13,633 nt of DNA from the NCBI GenBank assembly GCA_020696915.1, contig JAJFMR010000038.1, forward strand, positions 1 to 13,633, read 5' to 3'. Each line of letters starts with the position of its first letter. The first letter of the stretch is position 1. Of the stretch, positions 1-6,804 are shown one piece after another. Both the position numbers and the translations under genes were made by a program. Under the pieces are notes generated by a model. It saw nothing but the letters and a program-made list of their open reading frames with translations. It did no database searches and was not told where the DNA came from. The stretch comes from Rhizobiaceae bacterium (GTDB taxonomy: Bacteria > Pseudomonadota > Alphaproteobacteria > Rhizobiales > Rhizobiaceae).

Positions 1-573
1 GTCGAGCATCTGCTGGTGTCGCTGCCGGGTGGCCAGACCGGTTTCCTGATCGCCGTCAACGTGCTGGTCTTCCTGCTCGCATTCTTTCTGGATTTCTTCG
101 AGCTTGCATTCATCATCGTGCCGTTGCTCGCACCTGCCGCCGACAAGCTTGGAATCGACCTGATCTGGTTCGGCGTGCTCCTCGGAGTCAACATGCAGAC
201 CAGCTTCATGCACCCGCCCTTCGGCTTTGCGCTCTTCTATCTCCGGTCGGTCGCCGCGCGTGTTCCCTATCTGGACAAGCTGACCGGCCAGACCGTTCAG
301 CCGGTCACCACCGGGCAGATCTACTGGGGAGCGGTGCCGTTCGTTGGAATACAGGTTCTGATGATCGCTCTCACCATCACGTTCCCGCAGATGGTGATGC
401 ACTACAAAGGACCGGTCGTGGACCCGGGGGAAATCGAAATCAGGTTGCCGGAACAGCCCGGCTTCGGCCTGCCGCCGATTGGCGGGGCACCCCCGCCAGG
501 GGACGGCGCCGCGGATCCTGCCCAGCCGGGGCCACCCGGCAACGATCTGTCGAAGCCGCCGAGCTTCAATTGA
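1..573 (+). CDS. TRAP transporter large permease (DctM/TakM family), C-terminal part; 5' end outside window
   Basis: The reading frame is open from base 1, so this is the last 190 residues of a longer inner-membrane protein; DctM subunits are usually 425 residues or more. The visible part has strongly hydrophobic segments (starting FLIAVNVLVFLLAFFLDFFE and, further on, WGAVPFVGIQVLMIALTITF) and the family-like stretch GVLLGVNMQTSFMHPPFGFALF. TRAP large permeases form the ion-coupled translocation channel that takes substrate from a periplasmic binding protein, and a TakP-like binding protein is encoded next door on the opposite strand. After the last membrane segment come about 50 residues rich in Pro and Gly (GLPPIGGAPPPGDG and similar), probably a disordered tail. 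The GTG at 16 is only the first possible start inside the window, not the true one. Family call is firm; substrate is inferred from the neighbour. Confidence 0.88.
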   Translation, partial: VEHLLVSLPGGQTGFLIAVNVLVFLLAFFLDFFELAFIIVPLLAPAADKLGIDLIWFGVLLGVNMQTSFMHPPFGFALFYLRSVAARVPYLDKLTGQTVQPVTTGQIYWGAVPFVGIQVLMIALTITFPQMVMHYKGPVVDPGEIEIRLPEQPGFGLPPIGGAPPPGDGAADPAQPGPPGNDLSKPPSFN

Positions 574-594
574 ATGGAATGGGAATAGAGAGGA

Positions 595-612
595 GTCCGG
601 CATTCACCGGAC
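595..612 (+). terminator. Possible intrinsic terminator after the TRAP permease gene
   Basis: GTCCGG (595-600), loop CATTCA and CCGGAC (607-612) form a perfect 6-bp stem 22 bases after the permease stop. The following bases are CCCTTTCAG, so the T tract is short and the terminator would be weak. It fits the convergent layout with the binding-protein gene that ends at 732. Confidence 0.4.
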
Positions 613-731
613 CCTTTCAGGCCGCTCGATTCCCGCGGCGCGCCAGCGCCGCACGTAATTCGAGCAGGCGGACCGATGCGGCGTTTCAGTTTGCGCGCGG
701 TCGACCGAGAACTGCTGCCGCTTTTTTCAAG

Positions 732-1841
732 CTAGAGCTTGCCGGCGCGCTGCTGCAGCATCATGAAAGTGTCGAAGTTGTACTCTCCGATCTGCGCCCA
801 CAGATAGGCGTCCTTGCGGAATGCGAGCTGACTCTCGTGCACCTTCTTGAAGGATGCATTGCTGGCCGACATGTCGGCGTAAGTCGCATTTGCGGCATCG
901 AATGCGGCCGACATGATCTCCTGACTGAACGGCCGCAGCTGCGCTCCCGCCGCCACCAGGCGCCGGAGCGCCGCAGGGTTCTTGTGGTCGTAGCTCGCCA
1001 TCATGCTGCCATTTGCGGCTTCGCAGGCCGACGCCAGGACGCTTTGGTAGCTTTTCGGCAACTCGTTCCACTTTGCCATATTGATCAGCGAATGCAGCGC
1101 TGGGCCACCTTCCCAGAAGCCTGGATAGTAGTAATTCTTCGCCACCTTGTAGAAGCCGAGTTTCTCGTCGTCATACGGGCCGACCCATTCGCATGCGTCG
1201 ATCGTGCCCTTCTCCAGCGCCGGATAGATATCGCCGCCCGGAATGTTCTGCGGCACCACGCCGAGCTTCTCCAGAACCTTTCCGGCAAAGCCGCCGACCC
1301 GGAACTTCAGGCCCTTGAGGTCATCGACGGTGTTGATCTCCTTGCGGTACCAGCCACCCATCTGCACGCCCGTGTTGCCGCATGCCAGGCCATATAGACC
1401 CTGGGTGGCAAAGAATTCGTTGAGCAGTTCGTTGCCGCCACCGAAATAAAGCCAGGCGTTCATCTGGCGAGCGTTGAGCATGAACGGCACCGCCGTCGCC
1501 AGTGCATAGGTCGGGTCCTTGCCCCAGAAATAGTAGCAGGCGGTGTGGCACATTTCGACGGTGCCGGCGGCCGCGGCATCGGCGGCCTGGGCCGCAGGGA
1601 CGAGCTCGCCACCTGCAAAAACCTGGATGTTGAAATTGCCGTCGGTCGATTCCCGGACATATTTCGCCATCGTTTCGGAAGCTCCGAAGATGGTGTCCAG
1701 CGCCTTTGGGAATGACGAGGTGCAGCGCCACGAGATCTTCGGCGCCGACTGCGCGATCGCCGGTGCGGCAAGCGTCGTGGCCGCCGCGGCGGCGCCGGCG
1801 CCGGCGTACCCGGCCTTCTTGATAAAGGAACGACGATCCAT
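732..1841 (-). CDS. TRAP transporter solute-binding protein, TakP-like (alpha-keto acid type), Tat-exported
   Basis: This 369-residue protein is a periplasmic DctP-superfamily receptor. The N-terminus has a twin-arginine signal (RRSFIK at 3-8, then an Ala-rich stretch ending near AIAQS, about 28-32), so it is probably exported folded by the Tat system. The body resembles TakP-type receptors for pyruvate and other 2-oxo acids: GVQMGGWYRKEI (158-169, including Gln160), KFRVGG (Arg181), DACEWVGPYDDEKLGF (Glu218-Trp219) and YYYPGFWEGG. In that family an Arg plus a Gln/Glu/Trp group binds the carboxylate and a cation; assigning these exact residues is inference. The ATG at 1841 is preceded by GGGAGG at a good distance. 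It is convergent with the large permease gene, an unusual split for one transporter. The ligand could also be another hydroxy or keto acid such as lactate. Confidence 0.9.
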   Translation of the reverse strand: MDRRSFIKKAGYAGAGAAAAATTLAAPAIAQSAPKISWRCTSSFPKALDTIFGASETMAKYVRESTDGNFNIQVFAGGELVPAAQAADAAAAGTVEMCHTACYYFWGKDPTYALATAVPFMLNARQMNAWLYFGGGNELLNEFFATQGLYGLACGNTGVQMGGWYRKEINTVDDLKGLKFRVGGFAGKVLEKLGVVPQNIPGGDIYPALEKGTIDACEWVGPYDDEKLGFYKVAKNYYYPGFWEGGPALHSLINMAKWNELPKSYQSVLASACEAANGSMMASYDHKNPAALRRLVAAGAQLRPFSQEIMSAAFDAANATYADMSASNASFKKVHESQLAFRKDAYLWAQIGEYNFDTFMMLQQRAGKL

Positions 1842-2024
1842 GCTTCAGTACCTCCCGACTGTGAACAAAGCGCCGACGGGCCTTTGGCTGGCGGCTCGAC
1901 GAAGACAATACACGGCGAAAGGTCCGAGTCCAGCGCGGGCCGGGCCCGCAGCCTCGGGTTTGATCGGCGGCTTCAGATTTCAATCCTGGCGCCGGCCGGA
2001 TGGCTCCGAGCATGTCGCAACGGG

Positions 2025-2054
2025 TTGGAAACTTGACCGGAAAGAGCCTATCTT
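2025..2054 (+). promoter_or_regulatory. Candidate sigma-70-type promoter for the PuuD-like gene
   Basis: TTGGAA (2025-2030), an 18-bp spacer and TATCTT (2049-2054) could be -35 and -10 elements, placing transcription start near 2061, some 37 bases before the chosen ATG. It lies in the 256-bp divergent region between the TRAP binding protein gene and the hydrolase gene. This is only a consensus match read by eye, so support is weak. No clear operator was found in the rest of this divergent region. Confidence 0.25.
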
Positions 2055-2097
2055 GCGGGCACAACGAACCTGCTCTCAAAGATCGCCAGTGCTGGAT

Positions 2098-2871
2098 ATG
2101 CTGCAGCCCCTCGTCGCCGTCTCGACCGATGTGCGCCAATTCGAAAACTACACCTGGCATGCCACGCCGAAGCAGTACATCGAGGCGGCGGTCACCGCCG
2201 CCGGCGTTCTGCCGGTGCTGCTGCCGTCTTTCGGCGACCGGCTCGATTTGGACCAGCTGCTCGCCGCGGTCGACGGGGTGATGGTGACCGGTTCGAAGTC
2301 CAATGTGCATCCGTCCCTCTATGGAGGGGATGCCAGCGAGAGCAACGGCCCCTACGACACCGAGCGCGACGCCACGACGCTGCCTTTGATCCGCAGGGCA
2401 CTCGATTGCGGCGTGCCGCTTCTGGCGATCTGCCGCGGCATTCAGGAACTCAACGTGGCGCTCGAAGGCACGCTCGCCGCCGAGCTCCAGGAGCGCCCCG
2501 GCTCGCTCGACCACCGCGCGCCGCCGTCCGAAAGCCAGGACGAGCGGTTCGCGATCCGGCAGCGCGTGTCGATCGCACCCGGCAGCTGTCTTGCCGGCGT
2601 CTTCGGCAGCGGCGAGATCGACGTCAATTCCGTGCACCGTCAGGGTATCGAACGGCTCGGCCCGAGGCTGCAGATCGAAGCCGTCGCCGAGGACGGGACC
2701 ATCGAGGCGGTGTCGGTCAGGGAGGCGCGCGCCTTTGCCGTCGGCGTGCAGTGGCACCCGGAATACTGGGCCGCCTCCGACGACAATTCAGCCAGGATCT
2801 TCAGGGCATTCGGGGATGCCGTCCGCGCCCACGCCGTCGCGAGGGCGAGCGCCAGGACAGCCGCGGAATAG
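2098..2871 (+). CDS. Gamma-glutamyl-gamma-aminobutyrate hydrolase family protein (peptidase C26, PuuD-like)
   Basis: This 257-residue protein is a class I glutamine amidotransferase-fold hydrolase. The nucleophile elbow LLAICRGIQELN carries Cys112, and GVQWHPEYW gives His220 and Glu222, completing the Cys-His-Glu triad. NSVHRQGIERLG (177-188) and the length are typical of PuuD-type enzymes, which release GABA and glutamate from gamma-glutamyl-GABA in the cytoplasm during putrescine breakdown. It carries only this domain, so it is not a biosynthetic amidotransferase subunit. GTG at 2089 is an alternative start in the same frame; neither has a strong Shine-Dalgarno sequence. It stands alone, divergent from the TRAP binding protein and convergent with the dehydrogenase 7 bp downstream. 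A glutamine synthetase-like gamma-glutamyl ligase at 9591-10979 could supply its substrate, but that link is inferred. Other gamma-glutamyl amides are possible substrates. Confidence 0.88.
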   Translation: MLQPLVAVSTDVRQFENYTWHATPKQYIEAAVTAAGVLPVLLPSFGDRLDLDQLLAAVDGVMVTGSKSNVHPSLYGGDASESNGPYDTERDATTLPLIRRALDCGVPLLAICRGIQELNVALEGTLAAELQERPGSLDHRAPPSESQDERFAIRQRVSIAPGSCLAGVFGSGEIDVNSVHRQGIERLGPRLQIEAVAEDGTIEAVSVREARAFAVGVQWHPEYWAASDDNSARIFRAFGDAVRAHAVARASARTAAE

Positions 2872-2878
2872 GGCCCGC

Positions 2879-3862
2879 TCAGCCTCTGGCCGTCACGTGC
2901 GCCGTTTCCACGACGGGCGTCACGGCCCTGCCCTGGTCGAACCAGGCCAGCAGATTGTCCACCAGGAGATCGCCCATCGCATCGCGCGTATGAATGGAGG
3001 CGGACCCGACATGCGGCAGCAAGGTGGCATTGGGCAGATCCAGCAGTGCCTGCGGGACATGCGGCTCGTCGGCGAAGACATCGAGGCCCGCCGCCAGAAT
3101 CGTGCCATTGGCCAGCGCAGCGGCCAGCGCCGGCTCGTCGACGGTGGTGCCGCGACCGATGTTGACGAAGACGCCGGCCGGTCCAAGCGCCCGCAGGATC
3201 TCGGCGTTCACTGCCTTCGCGGTCGAGGCATTGCCCGGGACCACCGCAATCAGCGTGTCCACCGATTGCGCCAGGGCATCGAGCGTCGGGTGATAGGTGT
3301 AATCGAGATCCTCGATCTGCCGCCGGTTATGGTAGGCGACCGGCAACCCGAAGGCGTCGAGGCGCCGTGCGATCGCCTGTCCGATGCGGCCCATCCCGAA
3401 AATGCCGGCACGCCGGCCGCGCAAGGTGCCCCTGGTCAGCGGATAGGGACCCCGGCTTGCCCACAGACCATCGCGCAGCCAGGCCTCGGCGCGCGAGAAC
3501 TCGCGAACCGTGGCGATCAGCAGCCCGACCGCGGTATCGGCGACTTCCTCGGTGAGCACGTCGGGCGTGTTTGTGACCATGACGCCGCAACGGCCGGCAT
3601 GCGCGGCATCGACCGAGTCGTAGCCGACCCCGAAGCTGGCGATGATCTCGATCTTGGACAGGGCATCGATGAAGGCGGCGCCGACCGCGCCGAACGCCGC
3701 GATGCCGCGGACGCGGCCGGCGAGTTCCGGCGTCAGCTGCGTCGGGTCCGCTTCCTCGACACGGACCATGTCGAAGTTTGCGGCGATGCGCGAGACGCGG
3801 TGATCGGATGGCTGTCCGACCACGAGAACGGTGACGCGGCCGTCATCGGAAGAATTGGTCAT
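2879..3862 (-). CDS. NAD(P)-dependent D-2-hydroxyacid dehydrogenase (glyoxylate/hydroxypyruvate reductase-like)
   Basis: This 327-residue protein belongs to the D-isomer-specific 2-hydroxyacid dehydrogenases, which interconvert 2-oxo acids such as glyoxylate or hydroxypyruvate and 2-hydroxy acids in the cytoplasm. The Rossmann fold shows GMGRIG (156-161), and NRR (179-181) at the end of the following strand suggests a preference for NADPH. The catalytic set is complete: Arg237 in NIGRGTTVDE, Glu266 in DVFADEPHVP and His284 in LLPHVGSAS. The start at 3862 was chosen because its ATG overlaps the stop of the upstream LacI-type gene (ATGA, 3859-3862), giving an expected family length and implying translational coupling. 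The frame stays open a further 48 codons upstream, but only inside the LacI gene. The LacI regulator probably controls this enzyme. The exact substrate cannot be read from the sequence. Confidence 0.92.
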   Translation of the reverse strand: MTNSSDDGRVTVLVVGQPSDHRVSRIAANFDMVRVEEADPTQLTPELAGRVRGIAAFGAVGAAFIDALSKIEIIASFGVGYDSVDAAHAGRCGVMVTNTPDVLTEEVADTAVGLLIATVREFSRAEAWLRDGLWASRGPYPLTRGTLRGRRAGIFGMGRIGQAIARRLDAFGLPVAYHNRRQIEDLDYTYHPTLDALAQSVDTLIAVVPGNASTAKAVNAEILRALGPAGVFVNIGRGTTVDEPALAAALANGTILAAGLDVFADEPHVPQALLDLPNATLLPHVGSASIHTRDAMGDLLVDNLLAWFDQGRAVTPVVETAHVTARG

Positions 3863-4881
3863 CTGCGCTCCACGGGCTTGCCGGTCGACTGCCTGACGTG
3901 CAGCTCCGGCCTGATGAGTTCCTGCGAGGCGCGCACGGCCTGGCCGTTCAGCTTGTCGAGCAGCGCCCGCGCAGCGCGCCGGCCGACCTCCCTCTGGCCG
4001 TTCCATACCGTGGTCAGCGCCGGCGTGGCGATGGCCGCTTCCTCGAGATCGTCATAGCCGGTCACCGAGATGTCGACGCCGGCGGCGAGGCCGGCCCGGG
4101 CGATGCCGTTCATCAGCCCGATGGCGACCAGATCGTTCCAGCAGCAGGCGGCGGTCGGACGGTCCTCGAGCGCCAGGAATTCTCCGGCCGCCTCGAAGCC
4201 GGCCTGCTTGGTGCGCGGGCCCGTGATGCGCCAGGACGGGCTGTCCTCTTGGTCCGCCCGCTGCATGGCCGCGACATAGCCCTGATAACGGTCACGGCCG
4301 GTCGACGTCTGGTCGGTGCCGCCGATCATCGCAATCCGCCGGTGGCCGAGCGAGATCAGGTGATCGGTTGCCAGGCCCGTCCCGTAGGCATCGTCGCCCC
4401 GGAAGACCGGGACGGCCGCGCCTTCGACCGTGCGGGCAATCAGCACCGCCGGCAGGCCGTTCTGCTCGGCCATGACGATGTCGCCCGGCGGCGTGCCGAT
4501 GGCCGGCGACATGATGACGCCGTCGGCGCCGAGCTGCAGCAGCGTGTCCACGAAGGTGCGCTGCTTTTCCAGGTCGTCGTAGTGATTGGACAGCAGGAAG
4601 GTCTGTCCACTGCGGTCGAGCTCGCCTTCGATCGACCGCAGGATCTCGGCAAAGAACGGGTTCATGATGTCGTGCACCACCACGCCGATGATCCCCGACC
4701 GTGAAGTCCTGAGGCTCGCCGCCCGGCGATTGTAGATGTAGCCGATGGCGCGGGCGTGGGCCTTGATACGGTCGCGCGTCGCTCCGGCAACCAGCGGACT
4801 ATCGCGCAGCGCCAGCGAGACCGTCGCCGTCGACACACCCAGCGCGTCGGCTATCGTCGAAAGCTTGATCTTCTGGGCCAG
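3859..4881 (-). CDS. LacI-family transcriptional regulator, probable CTG start
   Basis: From a CTG at 4881 the protein is 340 residues, normal for the LacI/GalR family. The N-terminal helix-turn-helix is KLSTIADALGVSTATVSLAL (6-25). It is followed by the hinge helix RRAASLRTSRSG, whose Leu57 would enter the operator minor groove, and then a periplasmic-binding-protein-like effector domain (GIIGVVVHDIMNPFFAEIL onward; SLGHRRIAMIGG; SVTGYDDLEEAAIATPALTT). The CTG is placed 7 bases after a perfect AGGAGG, and homologues of this type begin one residue before such a sequence. The frame extends to an ATG at 4956 and a TTG at 4920, but these lack good ribosome sites and give an atypical extension. 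The gene overlaps the downstream dehydrogenase by ATGA, so it probably senses a sugar-acid or hydroxyacid-type ligand; that is inference. A palindrome at 4956-4980 is the likely operator. Confidence 0.88.
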   Translation of the reverse strand: MAQKIKLSTIADALGVSTATVSLALRDSPLVAGATRDRIKAHARAIGYIYNRRAASLRTSRSGIIGVVVHDIMNPFFAEILRSIEGELDRSGQTFLLSNHYDDLEKQRTFVDTLLQLGADGVIMSPAIGTPPGDIVMAEQNGLPAVLIARTVEGAAVPVFRGDDAYGTGLATDHLISLGHRRIAMIGGTDQTSTGRDRYQGYVAAMQRADQEDSPSWRITGPRTKQAGFEAAGEFLALEDRPTAACCWNDLVAIGLMNGIARAGLAAGVDISVTGYDDLEEAAIATPALTTVWNGQREVGRRAARALLDKLNGQAVRASQELIRPELHVRQSTGKPVERR

Positions 4882-4888
4882 CGCATTG

Positions 4889-4894
4889 CCTCCT
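4889..4894 (-). promoter_or_regulatory. Perfect Shine-Dalgarno AGGAGG deciding a CTG start
   Basis: On the minus strand AGGAGG is followed by 7 bases and then the CTG at 4881 that opens the LacI-type reading frame. The ATG lying between them (4886-4884) is only 2 bases from the AGGAGG and out of frame; it would end at a TAG after about a dozen codons. The spacing therefore favours CTG, although reinitiation from the short ATG frame is conceivable. Confidence 0.6.
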
Positions 4895-4955
4895 GAGCGG
4901 CCGGCGCAGGCCGGCTTCAAGCTGCGGAAAGCCGGGGAACGGCTACCCCTCTCCA

Positions 4956-4980
4956 CCGCTTTTAAACAGTTTAAAGGCGG
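4956..4980. promoter_or_regulatory. 25-bp near-perfect palindrome, probable operator of the LacI-type regulator
   Basis: The core is TTTAAAC-A-GTTTAAA (4961-4975), a perfect 7-bp inverted repeat around one base. It is flanked by CCGC and GCGG (4956-4959, 4977-4980), which also pair, with a single T/G mismatch on each side of the core. It lies 75 bp upstream of the CTG start and 24 bp beyond the stop of the upstream transporter gene. There is no T tract in either direction, so it is not an intrinsic terminator. LacI-family operators are palindromes of this size, often with a central CpG; this one has CAG at its centre, so the assignment rests mainly on location. Confidence 0.55.
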
Positions 4981-5004
4981 GCTTATGCCACCCCGCTTGC
5001 CGGG

Positions 5005-5946
5005 TCAAAGCTTTTTTGCCAGTTCACCGTTCTCGGTGTTGGGCGCCGTGCGGCTGCGCAGCCTCAACCGGTGCTCGCGGTGCACGATGTAGAGTCCGCC
5101 GGCCACGATGATCGCGGCGCCACCCAGCGTCCAGCCATCCGGAAACTGGTCGAAGAAGAGATAGCCCAGGCCGATCATCCACAGCATCTGCAGGTAGGCG
5201 TAGGGCGCTAGCGAAGTGGCAGATGCCATCCGGTAGGCCTTGATGAGCAGCCAGTGGCCGAAAGCGCCGAAAACGCCGAGCGACAGGAGCACGGCGAGGT
5301 GGAAGAGGTCCGGAGGCGCCGAAGCCGTATAGGGCAAGACCGGCAGCATGAGCACGACCGGAGCCAGCGCCGAATAGAAGATCAGGGTCTCCGCCGTCTC
5401 GGTTCCGGCCATGTGGCGGGTCATGATCACGTAGAAACAATAGGAGAACGTAGCGGCAAGCGCATAGGCATGGCCGATTCCGAACAGGCCGAGCCCCGGG
5501 CGGGTGATGACCAGCACGCCGGCAAAGCCGGCCAGCACGGCTGCCCAGCGGCGCCAGCCGGCCCATTCGCCGAGCAGCGGACCGGCCAGCGCGGTGATCA
5601 CCATCGGGGCGAAAAAGGCGATCGAGGTTGTCTCGGCCAGTTGCAACGTATTCAGGGCAAGGAAATTGAACAGCGTCGAGCCGAACAGGAAGACGCCACG
5701 CAGCACCTGGCGGGGCAGGCTCACCGGCCGGAACGTCGCAGCGTTGCTCCAGCCGCGCAACAGGACCAGCACCAGCACGACGTGCACGGCAAACCGCATC
5801 CAGGAGACGAAGGGCGCCGCCATTCCAGACAGGACCAGATATTTCGCTCCGGTATCCAGGAACGAGAACAGCAGGCCGGCGCCGGCGACGAGCAGCAGGG
5901 CCAGCACCGGCGTGGCGGGATCGAGAGAGGCTTTTCTGGGGGTCAA
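5005..5946 (-). CDS. EamA-domain drug/metabolite transporter (DMT) superfamily permease
   Basis: This 313-residue inner-membrane protein shows about ten hydrophobic segments in two EamA halves, as usual for 10-TMS DMT exporters (PF00892 type). Recognisable stretches include ALLLVAGAGLLFSFLDTGAK near the N-terminus, LALNTLQLAETTSIAFFAPM and GPLLGEWAGWRRWAAVLAGF with GVLVITRPG in the first half, and SLAPYAYLQMLWMIGLGYLF with GAAIIVAGGLYI in the second. The C-terminus (HREHRLRLRSRTAPN and on) is basic and cytoplasmic. The start used is TTG at 5946; no strong ribosome site precedes it, so the exact start is uncertain. It lies 86 bp after the MarR-type gene on the same strand and is probably co-transcribed with it. 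DMT proteins export amino acids, metabolites or drugs; the substrate cannot be told here. Confidence 0.88.
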   Translation of the reverse strand: MTPRKASLDPATPVLALLLVAGAGLLFSFLDTGAKYLVLSGMAAPFVSWMRFAVHVVLVLVLLRGWSNAATFRPVSLPRQVLRGVFLFGSTLFNFLALNTLQLAETTSIAFFAPMVITALAGPLLGEWAGWRRWAAVLAGFAGVLVITRPGLGLFGIGHAYALAATFSYCFYVIMTRHMAGTETAETLIFYSALAPVVLMLPVLPYTASAPPDLFHLAVLLSLGVFGAFGHWLLIKAYRMASATSLAPYAYLQMLWMIGLGYLFFDQFPDGWTLGGAAIIVAGGLYIVHREHRLRLRSRTAPNTENGELAKKL

Positions 5947-6032
5947 TGCACAGGCCGGGTCGAGAATCGTCTTGCGGTCCGGCTTGTCGGCGAAGCAGGC
6001 GCCGGCGGCAAGTCCAAAAGCCGACCCGTCTG

Positions 6033-6527
6033 CTATTCGCTTGTCTCGATCACGACATCCGGCCTGGCAGGCAATGCCTCTTCTTCCCCGGCGGGCAATG
6101 CCTCGCCGAGATTGGCCTCGACCCGTGCCAAGAGCCTGGCCAGCGTCTTCTGTTCCTTCTTGTCGAACCCTCTCAGCGCCTGTTTTTCCGTCTTTCGCAC
6201 CGACCGCTCTATGCCGCGGATCGTGTCGCGCCCGCTCGTCGTCAGGAAGACATGTGCCTGCCGAGCGTCGATCTCGGAGCCGCGTTTTTCCAGGAAGCCT
6301 TGCGCCTGCAGCCGGTTGATCGTCTTGGTGACGGTCGGCGGCCTGACCCCAATCATCCCCGCAAGCTGGCCTGGTGTCAGGCCATCCTCACGGTTCAGGG
6401 CGATCATGACCTGATCCTGGCCGGCATAGAAGCCATGCGTCATGAGACGCGCCGCAAGTGCGGTCCGCGCCAAGCGCGCCGCCGACTGGAGCCTGCCCAT
6501 GATCTCGCTCCTGTTCGACCTGGCCAT
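6033..6527 (-). CDS. MarR-family transcriptional regulator
   Basis: This 164-residue protein has the MarR winged helix-turn-helix: LTPGQLAGMIGVRPPTVTKT (50-69) covers the HTH, followed by NRLQAQGFLEKRG and a wing with the conserved Asp87-x-Arg89 (EIDARQAHVFLTTSG). N- and C-terminal helices would form the dimer interface. The C-terminal tail after about 140 is rich in Ala, Pro and Glu. The ATG at 6527 is preceded by GGGGA at a suitable distance. It is upstream of the DMT transporter on the same strand, the common regulator-plus-exporter arrangement, and divergent from the CobW-type gene. MarR proteins usually repress their own operon and respond to small phenolic or toxic ligands; the effector here is unknown. 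Confidence 0.9.
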   Translation of the reverse strand: MARSNRSEIMGRLQSAARLARTALAARLMTHGFYAGQDQVMIALNREDGLTPGQLAGMIGVRPPTVTKTINRLQAQGFLEKRGSEIDARQAHVFLTTSGRDTIRGIERSVRKTEKQALRGFDKKEQKTLARLLARVEANLGEALPAGEEEALPARPDVVIETSE

Positions 6528-6600
6528 GCGATGTCCCCAGCCGTCTCCGAGAGGAAACTAGCCGGCACTCCTAGCAGATCCTTCGCCGGCAAGTGAATGT

Positions 6601-6617
6601 ATCGATGCCGGATCGAT
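6601..6617. promoter_or_regulatory. Repeated ATCGAT sites, candidate operator in the marR/cobW divergent region
   Basis: ATCGATG occurs twice, at 6601-6607 and 6612-6618, exactly 11 bp apart, about one helical turn. As ATCGAT is self-complementary, the pair also forms an inverted repeat with a 5-bp spacer (GCCGG). The site is about 74 bp upstream of the MarR-type start, and a 17-bp palindrome is a usual MarR operator size. No experimental consensus supports it. Confidence 0.3.
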
Positions 6618-6655
6618 GTGACAGACTGATGACGGCATCGCGAAACGCTGCTCGA

Positions 6656-6696
6656 GACGATGCCGGGAGCGACCCATATGGGAGATCCCGTCCGTC
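6656..6696. repeat. Nested inverted repeat upstream of the CobW-type gene
   Basis: The centre is the perfect palindrome CCCATATGGG (6673-6682). Around it CGGGA (6664-6668) pairs with TCCCG (6686-6690), and GAC (6656-6658) with GTC (6694-6696). It could be a protein-binding site or a leader hairpin for the gene that starts 109 bp further on. No T tract follows, so it is not an intrinsic terminator, and its function is unknown. Confidence 0.4.
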
Positions 6697-6804
6697 GCGG
6701 CGTCAGCCCGGTAGGCCGGCGGATCCCGTGGCGGCAGAAGCCCGAGGGCGTGCAAAACGCCGGCGGCCGCCTTATATGGTCGCCAGATCTTCGAAAGGCA
6801 GGCC

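Noticed and set aside
718..748. Hairpin CAAGCT/AGCTTG with an adjacent run of six T or A at the TRAP receptor stop, as a terminator
   Set aside because: For either direction of transcription the run is on the wrong side or is A instead of T after the stem, so it does not form an intrinsic terminator.
1321..2757. 478-codon open frame on the minus strand
   Set aside because: It runs antisense to the PuuD-like gene and in another frame through the TRAP receptor gene, both of which have full family motifs. Its translation is Arg/Gly/His-rich with no motif, typical of a shadow in GC-rich DNA.
2591..4057. 488-codon open frame on the plus strand
   Set aside because: It is antisense to the 2-hydroxyacid dehydrogenase, which has a complete catalytic Arg-Glu-His set. 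The frame has no recognisable domain.
4882..4956. N-terminal extension of the LacI-type protein to an ATG at 4956
   Set aside because: There is no ribosome site at that ATG, it lies on the edge of the palindrome, and the extension precedes the normal HTH start of the family.
6528..6804. Cobalamin riboswitch or Zur box before the CobW-type gene
   Set aside because: I could not find the B12-box core of a cobalamin riboswitch or a convincing AT-rich Zur palindrome in this region.
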